The notes below the pieces were generated by a model. That model was not told where the DNA came from. It saw only the letters and a list, made by a program, of their open reading frames with translations, and searched no databases. The position numbers and the translations under genes were made by a program. From contig DDAL01000008.1 in the NCBI GenBank assembly GCA_002332615.1, positions 13,605 to 77,604 of the forward strand: DNA of 64,000 nucleotides. Reading direction: 5' to 3'. Position 1 is the stretch's first letter, and each line of letters opens with the position of its first letter. Positions 32,310-41,474 of the stretch are shown one piece after another. The stretch comes from Sphingobacteriaceae bacterium UBA2059 (GTDB lineage Bacteria; Bacteroidota; Bacteroidia; Sphingobacteriales; Sphingobacteriaceae).

Positions 32310-34451
32310 CTATTCCTGTTGTTTTTTCTGTTCGCGCTCCAGGCGTCGCTGCTCCCGTCTTAAGCGCCTTTTTTCAGATCGGCTTAGTACGGTATCCTGC
32401 ACCTGGGTTGCCTCGGCAGCAGGCTGACGCCTTGGAGTATGCAGGGTGTCGTGCCGGGTGTCATGCAGGATGTCTCTCAAAAAGTTTTCGTCCATACCGG
32501 CATCTTCTTCAAAAAGCGAGTCGGTGCTTAGCGAGTCTGTATCCGGCACGCCTCTTCTAAGGCCCTCTCGCAGCCGCACGCCATAAAAGCCATATGCATT
32601 GCTATCCACGGTGGTATAACCGCGCTGAGCCATCATATTGCCTATTATTTTAAAGTAACCGCGCATACGGGCACTTACTGATCCATCGGGCTGGAAAAAG
32701 TATAAGCCTTTTTTGGGACGTGGTATTATATTGGCCAGAAAAATGCTTTCGCCAAGCGATAGCTGAGAGGGCTGTTTAGCAAAATAATAGCGGGAGGCCT
32801 CGCCTATGCCATATACGTTATTGCCCCATTCAATGAGGTTTAAATATACTTCGAACATGCGTGCCTTGGTGGAGGTACGCGTGGTTTCCATAATCCATAC
32901 GATAAATATTTCTTCTATTTTACGGGCAAGGTTCTTTTGCCGGTTAAGGAATACGTTCTTTACGAGTTGCATGGATATAGTACTGCCGCCTCTCTTAAAA
33001 GCTTTTTCCTTGAAGTTGGTAGCAATAGAATTGGTTATAGCTTTTTCTACGAAACCTTTGTGCCTGAAAAAAGACGGATCCTCGGCCGTAAGTACCGCGT
33101 TCCTGAGGTCGGGTGCAATTTGTTCTAAAGGAGTAAAATCGGGATTTTGAGGACCAATGATAATATCGCGCATAGGCTTGCCATACTCATAAGGCGTATA
33201 GATAAAAGGCTCATTTATTTTGCGCAAATCTGTTTTCCCCCAGCGTATCACCCTGAATTTATTTGACCTTAAGGATGATTTAAAAACCACATCGTCGGGC
33301 CTTTGGCTGTCAAGAGCGAAACTAAGGCTATACTGCAGCTTGCCTGCAACCTCAGTTCCTTCCAGCGACTCGAACAAGCCTTTGGGAAATGCGTCGAAAA
33401 GTGTGGCAGCATCCATTTCATCGGTGTTTAACTTAAGCTCATACTTTTTATGCGGAAATGCGGTATACTTAATAAAGGGGCGCGCTTCTACATCTTTAAG
33501 ATGAATAACCGAAGAACTATCGACCGACAGGTAATTTTGGCCAATTAACAGATCGGCGTCAATAGAGCCGTCGGGAACAATTATGTCATTTGTCGCAATT
33601 TTAGGGTGGTTTATCAGCAGGTTTCGCACCTTCCAAAAGCCATAAACCCTAAATTCATCTCCCCGCTTGCGGGTGTCTTTTAACTTTACGAATACGGTGT
33701 CGAAGTTAAGCTTTAGCTTATACTTTTTCTCCAATATGGGCATCTCAACCTTTTTGTTATCGGCATAGAGGTACATGTCGAGCTTATTGGAAGAGCCGTC
33801 TACCTCGCCTTTCAGGTGCCAGGTTGCTTCGTTGCCATTTACAAGTATTTTAGTTTCTACCTCGCCGTTATCTATAGATGCCACAGGTGTAAAAAACCTC
33901 AGCTGTTCGCCGTCCTGCTGTACAAGAATTTCAAAGTTCCGAAAATCCATATTATCGGGAATTTTGTACAGAAGCTGATTCAGGAGATTATAGGCTAGCT
34001 GGGCATAATTGGTTTTTTGCCTCTGTTTGCGGGTGCTTTCTTTCTTTTTAAATAAAAAGTCATAATTACTAACGCTGTCGCGCTTTATAAGGCTTATCTT
34101 TCCGCTGCTGGCTTTAAACTCGGCAACCTTTATATCGCCTACCAGCAGGGGCAGCAGCTTTACACTTACTTTCATGTTGGTAATATGCATGAGGCTGTCT
34201 TTTCCGTAAGGCACGGCTGATACATCTGTAAACGCAACGGTTCTTAAGCCTTCAAAATGAGGATTGCTAAGTTTCAGATCAATGTCATAGCTCTGCCTGG
34301 CTTTTTCCCTGGCCTTGACTACTAATTTTGTAAGGATTGCATTGCGCTTGCTGTAAACTATGTAAAGACCTGTACCTCCCGCTAAAAGAAGTATGGCCAG
34401 TACACTAGCAGCAATTTTTATCCATTTATATTGTTTGGCAGAAAGGCGCAT
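32310..34451 (-). CDS. AsmA-like protein fused to a GT51 peptidoglycan transglycosylase
   Basis: The 713-residue protein has an N-terminal membrane anchor (about 10-32) and a 400-residue region that looks like an AsmA/DUF748-type beta-rich periplasmic domain. A GT51 domain follows at about 440-620. The GT51 motifs are TAEDPSFFRHKGF (catalytic Glu), RGGSTISMQLVKN and EVYLNLIEWGNNVYG. No transpeptidase follows; the C-terminus is a charged, low-complexity tail. It should polymerise lipid II into glycan strands and may contact the outer membrane or another partner through the AsmA-like part. The gene sits upstream of hpt. Confidence 0.88.
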   Translation of the reverse strand: MRLSAKQYKWIKIAASVLAILLLAGGTGLYIVYSKRNAILTKLVVKAREKARQSYDIDLKLSNPHFEGLRTVAFTDVSAVPYGKDSLMHITNMKVSVKLLPLLVGDIKVAEFKASSGKISLIKRDSVSNYDFLFKKKESTRKQRQKTNYAQLAYNLLNQLLYKIPDNMDFRNFEILVQQDGEQLRFFTPVASIDNGEVETKILVNGNEATWHLKGEVDGSSNKLDMYLYADNKKVEMPILEKKYKLKLNFDTVFVKLKDTRKRGDEFRVYGFWKVRNLLINHPKIATNDIIVPDGSIDADLLIGQNYLSVDSSSVIHLKDVEARPFIKYTAFPHKKYELKLNTDEMDAATLFDAFPKGLFESLEGTEVAGKLQYSLSFALDSQRPDDVVFKSSLRSNKFRVIRWGKTDLRKINEPFIYTPYEYGKPMRDIIIGPQNPDFTPLEQIAPDLRNAVLTAEDPSFFRHKGFVEKAITNSIATNFKEKAFKRGGSTISMQLVKNVFLNRQKNLARKIEEIFIVWIMETTRTSTKARMFEVYLNLIEWGNNVYGIGEASRYYFAKQPSQLSLGESIFLANIIPRPKKGLYFFQPDGSVSARMRGYFKIIGNMMAQRGYTTVDSNAYGFYGVRLREGLRRGVPDTDSLSTDSLFEEDAGMDENFLRDILHDTRHDTLHTPRRQPAAEATQVQDTVLSRSEKRRLRREQRRLEREQKKQQE

Positions 34452-34568
34452 GGCAATAGCTTAAGTTGGAATTAACCGTAAACAACGTTAATTATTAAAG
34501 ATTTATATCTAAAGTGTAAATATCTTCAAATTCAACTTGCAAACAACCGTAATCCGTATTAGGTTTCA

Positions 34569-34576
34569 TATTTTTG
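34569..34576 (+). promoter_or_regulatory. Candidate -7 element for mrp
   Basis: TATTTTTG fits TAnnTTTG, 17 bases before the ATG at 34594. No clear -33 box. Confidence 0.4.
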
Positions 34577-34593
34577 GCGATTAAACTGTTGCT

Positions 34594-35658
34594 ATGATTA
34601 CAAAAGAAGAGGTACTTAGAGCTTTAAGTTATGTTGAAGAGCCCGATTTAAAAAAAGATCTGGTAACGCTTAACATGATAGAAGATGTGACGATAGAGGG
34701 AAATCATATCAGTTTCTCAGTGATACTTACTACTCCTGCCTGCCCGCTTAAGGGCCATATAGAACATGCATGCCGTAATGCAATTACTCATTTTGTAAGC
34801 CCTGATGCTAAGGTGAGCATTAAAATGACCTCGCGCATGACTACTCAAAAAGATCAGCCGCTGCTTAATATTCATAATATTATTGTAGTGGCTTCGGGCA
34901 AAGGCGGCGTGGGCAAGTCTACTGTTTCGGCCAATCTTGCCATTGGGCTGGCTCTTAAAGGCGCTCGTGTAGGTTTAATCGATGCGGATATTTATGGCCC
35001 ATCTATACCCATGATGTTTGGTGTGGAAAATGCGCAACCGGGGGCCGTTGAGGTAAACGGGAAAACCCGGATGATTCCGGTAGAGAAATATGGCGTTAAG
35101 GTTTTATCTATAGGTTTCTTTACCAGGCCCGGCCAGCCGGTGCCGTGGCGCGGGCCGATGGCTTCTAACGCTTTAAAGCAACTGTTTAATGATGCGGAGT
35201 GGGGCGAGCTTGACTATCTGGTGGTTGACCTTCCTCCAGGAACCGGCGACATCCATTTAACACTGGCGCAAACTTACCCTGTAGCTGGTGCTGTTATTGT
35301 TACCACTCCTCAAAACGTAGCTCTTGCCGACACTAAAAAAGGTATTGGTATGTTTTTAATGAATGCTATCAATATTCCCTTACTTGGCATTGTTGAAAAC
35401 ATGTCTTACTTTACTCCTGCCGAACTACCTGATAATAAATACTATATTTTTGGCCAGGGCGGAGGAAAATCACTTGCCGATGAGTTTAATGTGCCTCTGC
35501 TGGAACAAATCCCCTTGGTGCAGAGCATTACTGAAGCCGGGGATGAGGGAATGCCTGTGATATTACGGGAAGACTCGGTAACATCTAAGGCTTTTGCTTC
35601 GCTTGCTGAAAAAGTAGCGCAGCAGGTTTCTATTCATAATTGTAAGCCAACCGCTTAG
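34594..35658 (+). CDS. Mrp/NBP35-family iron-sulfur carrier ATPase
   Basis: Mrp (ApbC) proteins carry and transfer iron-sulfur clusters. An N-terminal MIP18/DUF59 domain (1-80, TTPACPLKGHIEHAC) precedes the deviant Walker A VASGKGGVGKSTVSANLA (about 103-120) and the ParA-like ATPase. The C-terminal CxxC that binds a bridging 4Fe-4S cluster in many Mrp proteins is not there: the region after VENMSYF reads TPAELPDNKYYIFG. The neighbour 36 bases downstream is a NifU-like scaffold, which supports a cluster-transfer role. Confidence 0.93.
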   Translation: MITKEEVLRALSYVEEPDLKKDLVTLNMIEDVTIEGNHISFSVILTTPACPLKGHIEHACRNAITHFVSPDAKVSIKMTSRMTTQKDQPLLNIHNIIVVASGKGGVGKSTVSANLAIGLALKGARVGLIDADIYGPSIPMMFGVENAQPGAVEVNGKTRMIPVEKYGVKVLSIGFFTRPGQPVPWRGPMASNALKQLFNDAEWGELDYLVVDLPPGTGDIHLTLAQTYPVAGAVIVTTPQNVALADTKKGIGMFLMNAINIPLLGIVENMSYFTPAELPDNKYYIFGQGGGKSLADEFNVPLLEQIPLVQSITEAGDEGMPVILREDSVTSKAFASLAEKVAQQVSIHNCKPTA

Positions 35659-35694
35659 TTGGCTGCAATTTAGTATCTTTAATAAATTCTTGTT

Positions 35695-35940
35695 ATGGAC
35701 CTGTTTCAAAAAGTAGAAAATGCCCTCAACACTATAAGACCTTACTTAAAGGCCGATGGGGGCGATGTGTCAATTGAGGAAATAACGCCTGACAATATTG
35801 TTAAACTTAAGTTGCTGGGCACTTGCGAAACTTGTCCGATGAGTTTTATGACTCTTAAAGCGGGTATTGAAGAAGCAGTAAAAAAGGCAGTACCCGAAAT
35901 AACAGCTGTGCAGGCAGTGAACCTTTACCAGGAGCTATAG
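35695..35940 (+). CDS. NifU C-terminal-domain iron-sulfur protein
   Basis: An 81-residue Nfu-type protein that binds a 4Fe-4S cluster through CETCPMS (CxxC) near residues 43-46. It is a scaffold or carrier for cluster delivery, co-oriented with the Mrp ATPase and probably its partner. The length equals the isolated NifU C-terminal domain. Confidence 0.95.
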   Translation: MDLFQKVENALNTIRPYLKADGGDVSIEEITPDNIVKLKLLGTCETCPMSFMTLKAGIEEAVKKAVPEITAVQAVNLYQEL

Positions 35941-36017
35941 ATCCGGCTGCAAACTAATATGCACTGTTTTAACGTTATTTAACAAAAATCCTTTTTTATT
36001 TATAAGTAGTTTTGAGA

Positions 36018-36650
36018 ATGAGGTTTATACTTTGCATTATAGCACTATTATGTTCATCTGCCTTGTGTATGGGTCAGGAGAAACGCCTTGTGCAGTTTTC
36101 AGGAGCCATATATAATACAGACTCTAATGTGGTTGTGCCCTATGTGACCATCACCAATAGATCTTATAATGATAAAACGGCGTCTGCCAATCATCTTGGT
36201 TATTTTTCTTTTGTAGCACGACCGGGAGATACTGTTGTTTTTAGCGCCATAGGGTACAGGCGCGAGGCTCTAGTGATACCTCTAAACCTGCCCGGTAACA
36301 GTTTTACAGCAATTATAAAAATGAAAGCTACTGTAGTTAACCTGCCTGCGGTGACTGTATTGCCCTGGGCCAGCGTTGATGAGTTTAACAGAGCATTTAT
36401 GGCTCTTAATATTCCTGATGACGATACGGAAATAGCCCGTAAAAATGTATCCAGGGAGTCGCTTGTGTCAATGACTAAATCCCTGCCCAAGGATGGAAAA
36501 GAGATGCAGGGCGTAAACTTTCAAAATAACCATATATCTCTTAGCAATAAAGCTATTAACCAGCGTGCGGCTAGCCCGCTTCTTAATCCGCTGGCATGGG
36601 GAGCGTTTATTCAACAGCTTATTAAAGGCGACCAGAGCCGCAACAAATAG
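36018..36650 (+). CDS. Secreted carboxypeptidase-regulatory-like domain protein
   Basis: A signal peptide (MRFILCIIALLCSSALCMG) precedes a beta-sandwich of the CarboxypepD_reg-like type (about 25-110, VQFSGAIYNTDSNVVVPYVT and HLGYFSFVARPGDTVVFSAIGY), the module often found at the start of TonB-dependent receptors. Here it stands alone with a helical C-terminal tail. I take ATG at 36018 rather than the TTG at 36012. The function is unknown; the protein is exported. The stop codon is one base from that of def, which runs the other way. Confidence 0.85.
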   Translation: MRFILCIIALLCSSALCMGQEKRLVQFSGAIYNTDSNVVVPYVTITNRSYNDKTASANHLGYFSFVARPGDTVVFSAIGYRREALVIPLNLPGNSFTAIIKMKATVVNLPAVTVLPWASVDEFNRAFMALNIPDDDTEIARKNVSRESLVSMTKSLPKDGKEMQGVNFQNNHISLSNKAINQRAASPLLNPLAWGAFIQQLIKGDQSRNK

Positions 36651-36651
36651 C

Positions 36652-37221
36652 TTATCGCTTAAACTTTTTTGGAGCAGCAGGAAACTTCATTTTATAGCCC
36701 ACTTTTATTGCCCCTTTCGCTATTGCATCAAGCTTTCGTTTTAACATGGCCCTTTTTAAAGGACTCAGCTTATCGGTAAATAGCCTGCCCTCAGTATGGT
36801 CATATTCGTGCTGTATTACTCTTGCTGCCAAACCATTATAAGTTTCTTCATGGTGCACCCAGTTTTCATCGTAATAGGAAATGCGAATAGTGTCTAAGCG
36901 GCTTATATCTTCGCGAATTTCGGGTATGCTTAAACAGCCTTCGTTGAAAGACCATTCCTTACCCGTTTCTTCCAAAACTTGAGCGTTGATAAAGGTTTTC
37001 TTAAAATCTTTAAGATTTTCGTCTTCATCATCAGATATATCAATTACAAATAGGCGTATAGATAAGCCAACCTGCGGTGCGGCAAGGCCTACGCCGTTTG
37101 CGCTGTACATCGTTTCAAACATATTGGCTATGAGGGTAGACAAAGCCGGATAATTTTGATCAATGTCGGCGGCTTTCTTTTTAAGTATAGGGTCGCCATA
37201 TGCTACTATGGGTAATTTCAT
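36652..37221 (-). CDS. def: Peptide deformylase
   Basis: It removes the formyl group from nascent peptides. The three motifs are GVGLAAPQVG, EGCLSIPE and QHEYDHTEGRLF; the metal ligands are the Cys of motif II and both His of motif III. 189 residues. The -7 box TATATTTG ends 4 bases before the ATG. Confidence 0.97.
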   Translation of the reverse strand: MKLPIVAYGDPILKKKAADIDQNYPALSTLIANMFETMYSANGVGLAAPQVGLSIRLFVIDISDDEDENLKDFKKTFINAQVLEETGKEWSFNEGCLSIPEIREDISRLDTIRISYYDENWVHHEETYNGLAARVIQHEYDHTEGRLFTDKLSPLKRAMLKRKLDAIAKGAIKVGYKMKFPAAPKKFKR

Positions 37222-37225
37222 CCTA

Positions 37226-37233
37226 CAAATATA
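37226..37233 (-). promoter_or_regulatory. Candidate -7 element for def
   Basis: Minus-strand TATATTTG, an exact TAnnTTTG match, 4 bases before the def ATG. It predicts a leaderless mRNA. Confidence 0.5.
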
Positions 37234-37272
37234 GAGAATTGCTAAAGTTTTATTTTCAGATGATTGTCTTAC

Positions 37273-38502
37273 TTATTCGCCCTCAGGCATAAAAGTAAGC
37301 ATACTTAGCTGCCTGGGGTCAAGCACTTCATTGGCAATGGTAAGCAAATCGTCTGCACTTACTTTATCTACCTTTGTAAAGACTTCTTCAAGTGTATCAA
37401 CCTGATTGTAATCGATAAGGTTCTTGCTCATAGCAATAATAAGCCCAAGCTTGCTCTCTTCTCCTAGCGCAATAAGCCCGTTGAACTTTTTTTTTGCCCT
37501 TGCTACAAAAGCGGTGCTTAACTTTTGTTCGCGAAGCTTTTTTAACTCCTTATTAATTAATCTCAACGCGCGGTCAAACTTTTCAGCATCGGTTCCAAAG
37601 TAAATAGAAAAGAGTCCCGTATCTGACAGGGGGCTGTAATTTGACTCAATGGAATAGGCAATGCCGTACTTTTCTCTGATGCTAAGATTCAATATAGAAC
37701 TCATGCCTGCACCACCGATGATATTATTTAACAGCATGAGCCCTGTTTTGGAGGGATGATAGGAAGAGTAGGCTTCGCTTCCAAGGATGCAATGCGACTG
37801 GTTTATAGGCTTGTTGTGCTTTTCACTTTGAATATAATACAGGGGTTTGGTGCGCTCGGAATGTACCGTGTTTTCGTTAACGGCGCCAAAATAACGGCTG
37901 AAGCTTTTTATAACCTGGGAGATAGCATATCTGCCGGTTACTCCAACTACAATCTGTCCGGTAGTATAGTTATGCTGGATAAACTCGACAATGTCTTCAC
38001 GCTTGATGGTTTTGACGGACTGCATAGTACCGAGTATATTACGACCTAGCTTGTGCCCGCTGAATACCATATCTTCAAAATCATCTTGAATAGCTTCTTC
38101 GGGCTGATCGAGGTAAGAGGCTATTTCATCAATAACTACGCCTTTTTCCTTGTCCATCTCTTTTTCAGGAAAAGTAGAATGGAAAAGAAGGTCTTCAAAA
38201 AGGTCCAAAGCGCGGTTAAGGTAAGGATTTAAAAAAGAGGCATGTATGCAGGTATATTCTTTGGTGGTGTAAGCGTTTAAATCGCCGCCTACTGCTTCAA
38301 TATAGTTCAATATCTGCCTGGTGCCTCTTTTTTCGGTACGCTTAAACAGCAGGTGCTCTATAAAGTGAGCCAGACCATCCTTGCCTTCATTTTCATCGCG
38401 CGAGCCTGCATTAACCAAAATGCAGGCATGTGTAATTATAGATTCGTTAGGAAGAAATAATAAGCGAATGCCGTTGGGCAAGGTGTGAACCAGATGATCC
38501 AT
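37273..38502 (-). CDS. M16-family zinc peptidase
   Basis: An insulinase/processing-peptidase-like metalloprotease. The inverted zinc motif HFIEHLLF (HxxEH) is near residue 47, with the third ligand Glu about 75 residues later. The 409 residues cover the catalytic half plus a second M16 domain. In the family, short M16 peptidases degrade peptides or process secreted precursors. It is upstream of def on the same strand with a 51-base gap. Confidence 0.9.
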   Translation of the reverse strand: MDHLVHTLPNGIRLLFLPNESIITHACILVNAGSRDENEGKDGLAHFIEHLLFKRTEKRGTRQILNYIEAVGGDLNAYTTKEYTCIHASFLNPYLNRALDLFEDLLFHSTFPEKEMDKEKGVVIDEIASYLDQPEEAIQDDFEDMVFSGHKLGRNILGTMQSVKTIKREDIVEFIQHNYTTGQIVVGVTGRYAISQVIKSFSRYFGAVNENTVHSERTKPLYYIQSEKHNKPINQSHCILGSEAYSSYHPSKTGLMLLNNIIGGAGMSSILNLSIREKYGIAYSIESNYSPLSDTGLFSIYFGTDAEKFDRALRLINKELKKLREQKLSTAFVARAKKKFNGLIALGEESKLGLIIAMSKNLIDYNQVDTLEEVFTKVDKVSADDLLTIANEVLDPRQLSMLTFMPEGE

Positions 38503-38509
38503 GTAAGCG

Positions 38510-38517
38510 CAAAGGTA
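38510..38517 (-). promoter_or_regulatory. Candidate -7 element for the M16 peptidase gene
   Basis: Minus-strand TACCTTTG, exact TAnnTTTG, 7 bases before the ATG at 38502. No -33 match is seen. Confidence 0.4.
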
Positions 38518-38544
38518 AGAATAGTACGTAAACCCCGGGTTCTA

Positions 38545-39186
38545 TTATTTCTTATCCTTAAACTGTAGCTTACAGGCTCTTTTGAAAGAATCGAACCGCG
38601 GCATGGATACATTTTTTATGTATGGATTACCAGGGTTTTGCTCAGCATAGTTCTGATGGTAGTCCTCGGCCATGTAAAATACGGTAAAGGGAGCCACCTC
38701 GGTTACTATGGGCTTTTCAAAAGAGGAAGTCCACTTCATTATCGCTTTACGTATCTGCTGTTCTTCTTCTTCGTTTTTATAAAATACCGCCGAACGATAA
38801 GATGTTCCCTGATCAGGACCCTGTCTGTTTAAGGTGGTCGGATCATGCGACGAAAAGAACACATCAAGCAGGTCTGGAAATGATACAATCTTTGGATTGT
38901 AATACACTACTACCGCTTCTGCATGCCCGGTAGTTTCGGTACACACCTCCTCATAGGTTGGATATTCAGTGTGCCCGCCTGTATAGCCTGATACTACAGA
39001 ATCAACGCCCTTGAGACTGTCGAATATGTGCTCTGAGCACCAAAAGCATCCTTCTGCAAATATTGCTGCCTTTCTGTCGGGCGTTTCTTTTACCTCCAAA
39101 ACGGAACTTCGGCGCTCCTGGCCTGAAGAATTACATGATGTTAACATAGTTATAATTATGCTTATGAACAGGATTGATAGACGCAT
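38545..39186 (-). CDS. msrA: Peptide-methionine (S)-S-oxide reductase, lipoprotein
   Basis: MsrA repairs oxidised methionine. The catalytic motif GCFWC carries the nucleophile Cys. Starting at the ATG at 39186 gives MRLSILFISIIITMLTSC, a signal peptide ending in a lipobox, so the enzyme is likely an envelope lipoprotein guarding periplasmic proteins. An upstream in-frame ATG at 39288 would bury the lipobox and overlap the neighbouring gene. 213 residues from the chosen start. Confidence 0.92.
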   Translation of the reverse strand: MRLSILFISIIITMLTSCNSSGQERRSSVLEVKETPDRKAAIFAEGCFWCSEHIFDSLKGVDSVVSGYTGGHTEYPTYEEVCTETTGHAEAVVVYYNPKIVSFPDLLDVFFSSHDPTTLNRQGPDQGTSYRSAVFYKNEEEEQQIRKAIMKWTSSFEKPIVTEVAPFTVFYMAEDYHQNYAEQNPGNPYIKNVSMPRFDSFKRACKLQFKDKK

Positions 39187-39223
39187 TGGCTTTGTGCTTG
39201 CTAGTATTAACGCAGCACCTGAC

Positions 39224-39670
39224 TTAAATGTTATGAACGTCACCGAAAAGAATAGTGGAAACATCCTTTTCAGACATTCGGGAAACAAACATCACTATTA
39301 GCATAAACACCGCTGCCCCAAAATACAGTGCGTGCCCCTCTTTTAGAAAGGCAACTATATTCAATATAGCGGCTGCTTCCATTATAGTGAACCTCACAAT
39401 GGTATCCGACTGGAGCTTTTCAAGCTTTTTCTCTGCGTCTACCATTTCTTTTACTGATGCGAGCATCTGGCGGTGCCTGGACAGGCCTAGTATGATAGCA
39501 AGGACAACAAGTACGGGCGCAATGAGAAAGTACTCGTTTTGTATTGTATTAACAAATAAGTCGCCCCTTGAGCGCATATACGTTACTACAATAAGAAAAA
39601 TGAGAACAGCACCACATAAGGCAAGCTGCACTAGTTTAAACGTTTTGACTTTAGTTTTTAATTTTTCCAT
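39224..39670 (-). CDS. Hypothetical four-helix membrane protein
   Basis: About 148 residues from the ATG at 39670 (MEKLKTKVKTFK) with four predicted hydrophobic segments: two at the start (about 15-33 and 50-66), a charged connecting helix, and two near the end. I recognise no domain. It begins 17 bases after comM on the same strand and ends 37 bases before the msrA start, so it may be part of a comM-membrane protein-msrA unit. An earlier start at 39703 would overlap comM. Confidence 0.75.
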   Translation of the reverse strand: MEKLKTKVKTFKLVQLALCGAVLIFLIVVTYMRSRGDLFVNTIQNEYFLIAPVLVVLAIILGLSRHRQMLASVKEMVDAEKKLEKLQSDTIVRFTIMEAAAILNIVAFLKEGHALYFGAAVFMLIVMFVSRMSEKDVSTILFGDVHNI

Positions 39671-39686
39671 AGTTATTTTTTTTAAC

Positions 39687-41225
39687 TTATCCTGCCCAGC
39701 CATCCCGGTCCAGGCTTCTGAAATGAATTGCCTCTGCCAGGTGTTCGGTTTCTATGGTCTCGCTTCCGGCAAGATCAGCAACTGTACGGGCTACTTTAAG
39801 TATCCTATCATAGGCTCTTGCCGATAGGCCCATCTTTTCCATAGCTCTTTTAAGCAACAGCTGCCCTGCATTGTTTATTGCGCAAATTTTTCTTACTGCT
39901 TTTGGAGTCATCTGCGCGTTGCAATATATATCGCTGACAGATTCGAAGCGTTTTGTCTGAGCCAGTCTGGCGTTTATAACCCGATCTCTGATGGTTTCGC
40001 TGCTTTCGCTCTCTCTGTCTGAGCTAAGCTCGTTAAAGTTCACAGGCGTTACTTCTACGTGCAGGTCTATCCTGTCAAGCAAAGGACCTGATACCTTACT
40101 CAAGTACTTCTGGACGGTGCCGGGAGGGCAGGTACATTCTTTTTCCGGGTGATTATGAAATCCACAGGGACATGGATTCATCGATGCTACCAGCATAAAG
40201 CTAGCCGGAAAGTCTACCGTATGCTTTGCACGTGAAATAGTCACTCTTCGTTCTTCCAGAGGCTGCCGCATAACTTCCAGTACCGAACGTTTAAACTCGG
40301 GAAGTTCATCAAGAAACAACACACCATTGTGAGCAAGAGATATTTCCCCCGGCTGAGGGTAGCTGCCTCCACCTACAAGCGCTACATCGCTTATAGTATG
40401 ATGGGGCGACCTGAAAGGCCTTACCGTCATAAGCGAATCAGTGGCGGCAAGCTTTCCGGCTACCGAATGAATTTTAGTGGTTTCTAGCGCTTCATGCAAA
40501 CTTAAGGGAGGCAGGATAGAGGGAAGGCGCTTTGCCAGCATGGTTTTACCTGCACCGGGAGGCCCTATGAGAATTACGTTATGCCCCCCTGCCGCAGCTA
40601 TTTCAAGGGCTCGCTTAATATTTTCCTGACCTTTGACCTCCGAAAAATTTGCTGAATAATTATTTATGTTCGTTAAAAACTCATCCCTGGTGTCTACAAT
40701 AGTCGGACGGATGACGCTTTTATTATTAAAAAATTCTATTACCTCTATGAGGTTGCTTGCCCCAAGTATGTCAACATCATTTACAATGGCGGCTTCACGC
40801 GCGTTGCCTTTGGGTAAAATAAGTCCTTTATACTTTTCTTTCCTTGCTTGAATTGCTATAGGCAAAGCACCTTTTATTGATTGGATTGTGCCGTCGAGAG
40901 AAAGTTCGCCAAGAATTATATACCTATCAAGATGATCGCTTTCTATCTGACCTGATGCTGCCAGAATGCCAATGGCAATAGTAAGGTCGTATGCCGATCC
41001 CTCTTTACGGATGTCTGCGGGGGCCATGTTAACAACGATCTTTTGCCTTGGCATTTTATAGCCAACGTTAGTAATGGCGCTTTCCACCCGCAACATACTT
41101 TCTTTTACGGCATTATCGGGCAAGCCAACAATATGGTATTTGATACCACTACTAATATTCACTTCAACAGTGATAGTAGTTGCCTCTATGCCAAAAACAG
41201 CGCTTGAAAAGGTCTTAACGGGCAT
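39687..41225 (-). CDS. comM: YifB/ComM-family Mg-chelatase-like AAA ATPase
   Basis: ComM is a hexameric helicase for branch migration when linear DNA is integrated during transformation. An N-terminal Lon-protease-like fold (1-170) lacks proteolytic function, followed by the AAA domain with Walker A IGPPGAGKTMLAKRLP (about 215), Walker B LFLDELPEF, and the C-terminal helical part with the zinc-type cysteines MNPCPCGFHNHPEKECTC. 512 residues is standard. Confidence 0.93.
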   Translation of the reverse strand: MPVKTFSSAVFGIEATTITVEVNISSGIKYHIVGLPDNAVKESMLRVESAITNVGYKMPRQKIVVNMAPADIRKEGSAYDLTIAIGILAASGQIESDHLDRYIILGELSLDGTIQSIKGALPIAIQARKEKYKGLILPKGNAREAAIVNDVDILGASNLIEVIEFFNNKSVIRPTIVDTRDEFLTNINNYSANFSEVKGQENIKRALEIAAAGGHNVILIGPPGAGKTMLAKRLPSILPPLSLHEALETTKIHSVAGKLAATDSLMTVRPFRSPHHTISDVALVGGGSYPQPGEISLAHNGVLFLDELPEFKRSVLEVMRQPLEERRVTISRAKHTVDFPASFMLVASMNPCPCGFHNHPEKECTCPPGTVQKYLSKVSGPLLDRIDLHVEVTPVNFNELSSDRESESSETIRDRVINARLAQTKRFESVSDIYCNAQMTPKAVRKICAINNAGQLLLKRAMEKMGLSARAYDRILKVARTVADLAGSETIETEHLAEAIHFRSLDRDGWAG

Positions 41226-41474
41226 GTAGTATTTATCGTCTCTAGTTAATGGTTAAACTGATATAGCTGCTTGTACCATAATGATCATTAATAATTCCAA
41301 TTACAGGGAGGGCCTAACGACATTCTGCTTGCATTTTTAGCTATATTACTATTTATTTTTTAAATAAATATTTTGCAGCTTTCAATATTTCTTCGAGTAA
41401 AAGCGACTTGTATGAGCTTCCATACATACATTCTTAAAGAACTCCTGGAAAACCCGCTGAAGCATCTGACGGTT
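41226..41474. other. Intergenic region between comM and gldH
   Basis: An AT-rich stretch with no supported gene. It contains the upstream region of comM and the end of the gldH transcript. No clear terminator. Confidence 0.4.
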
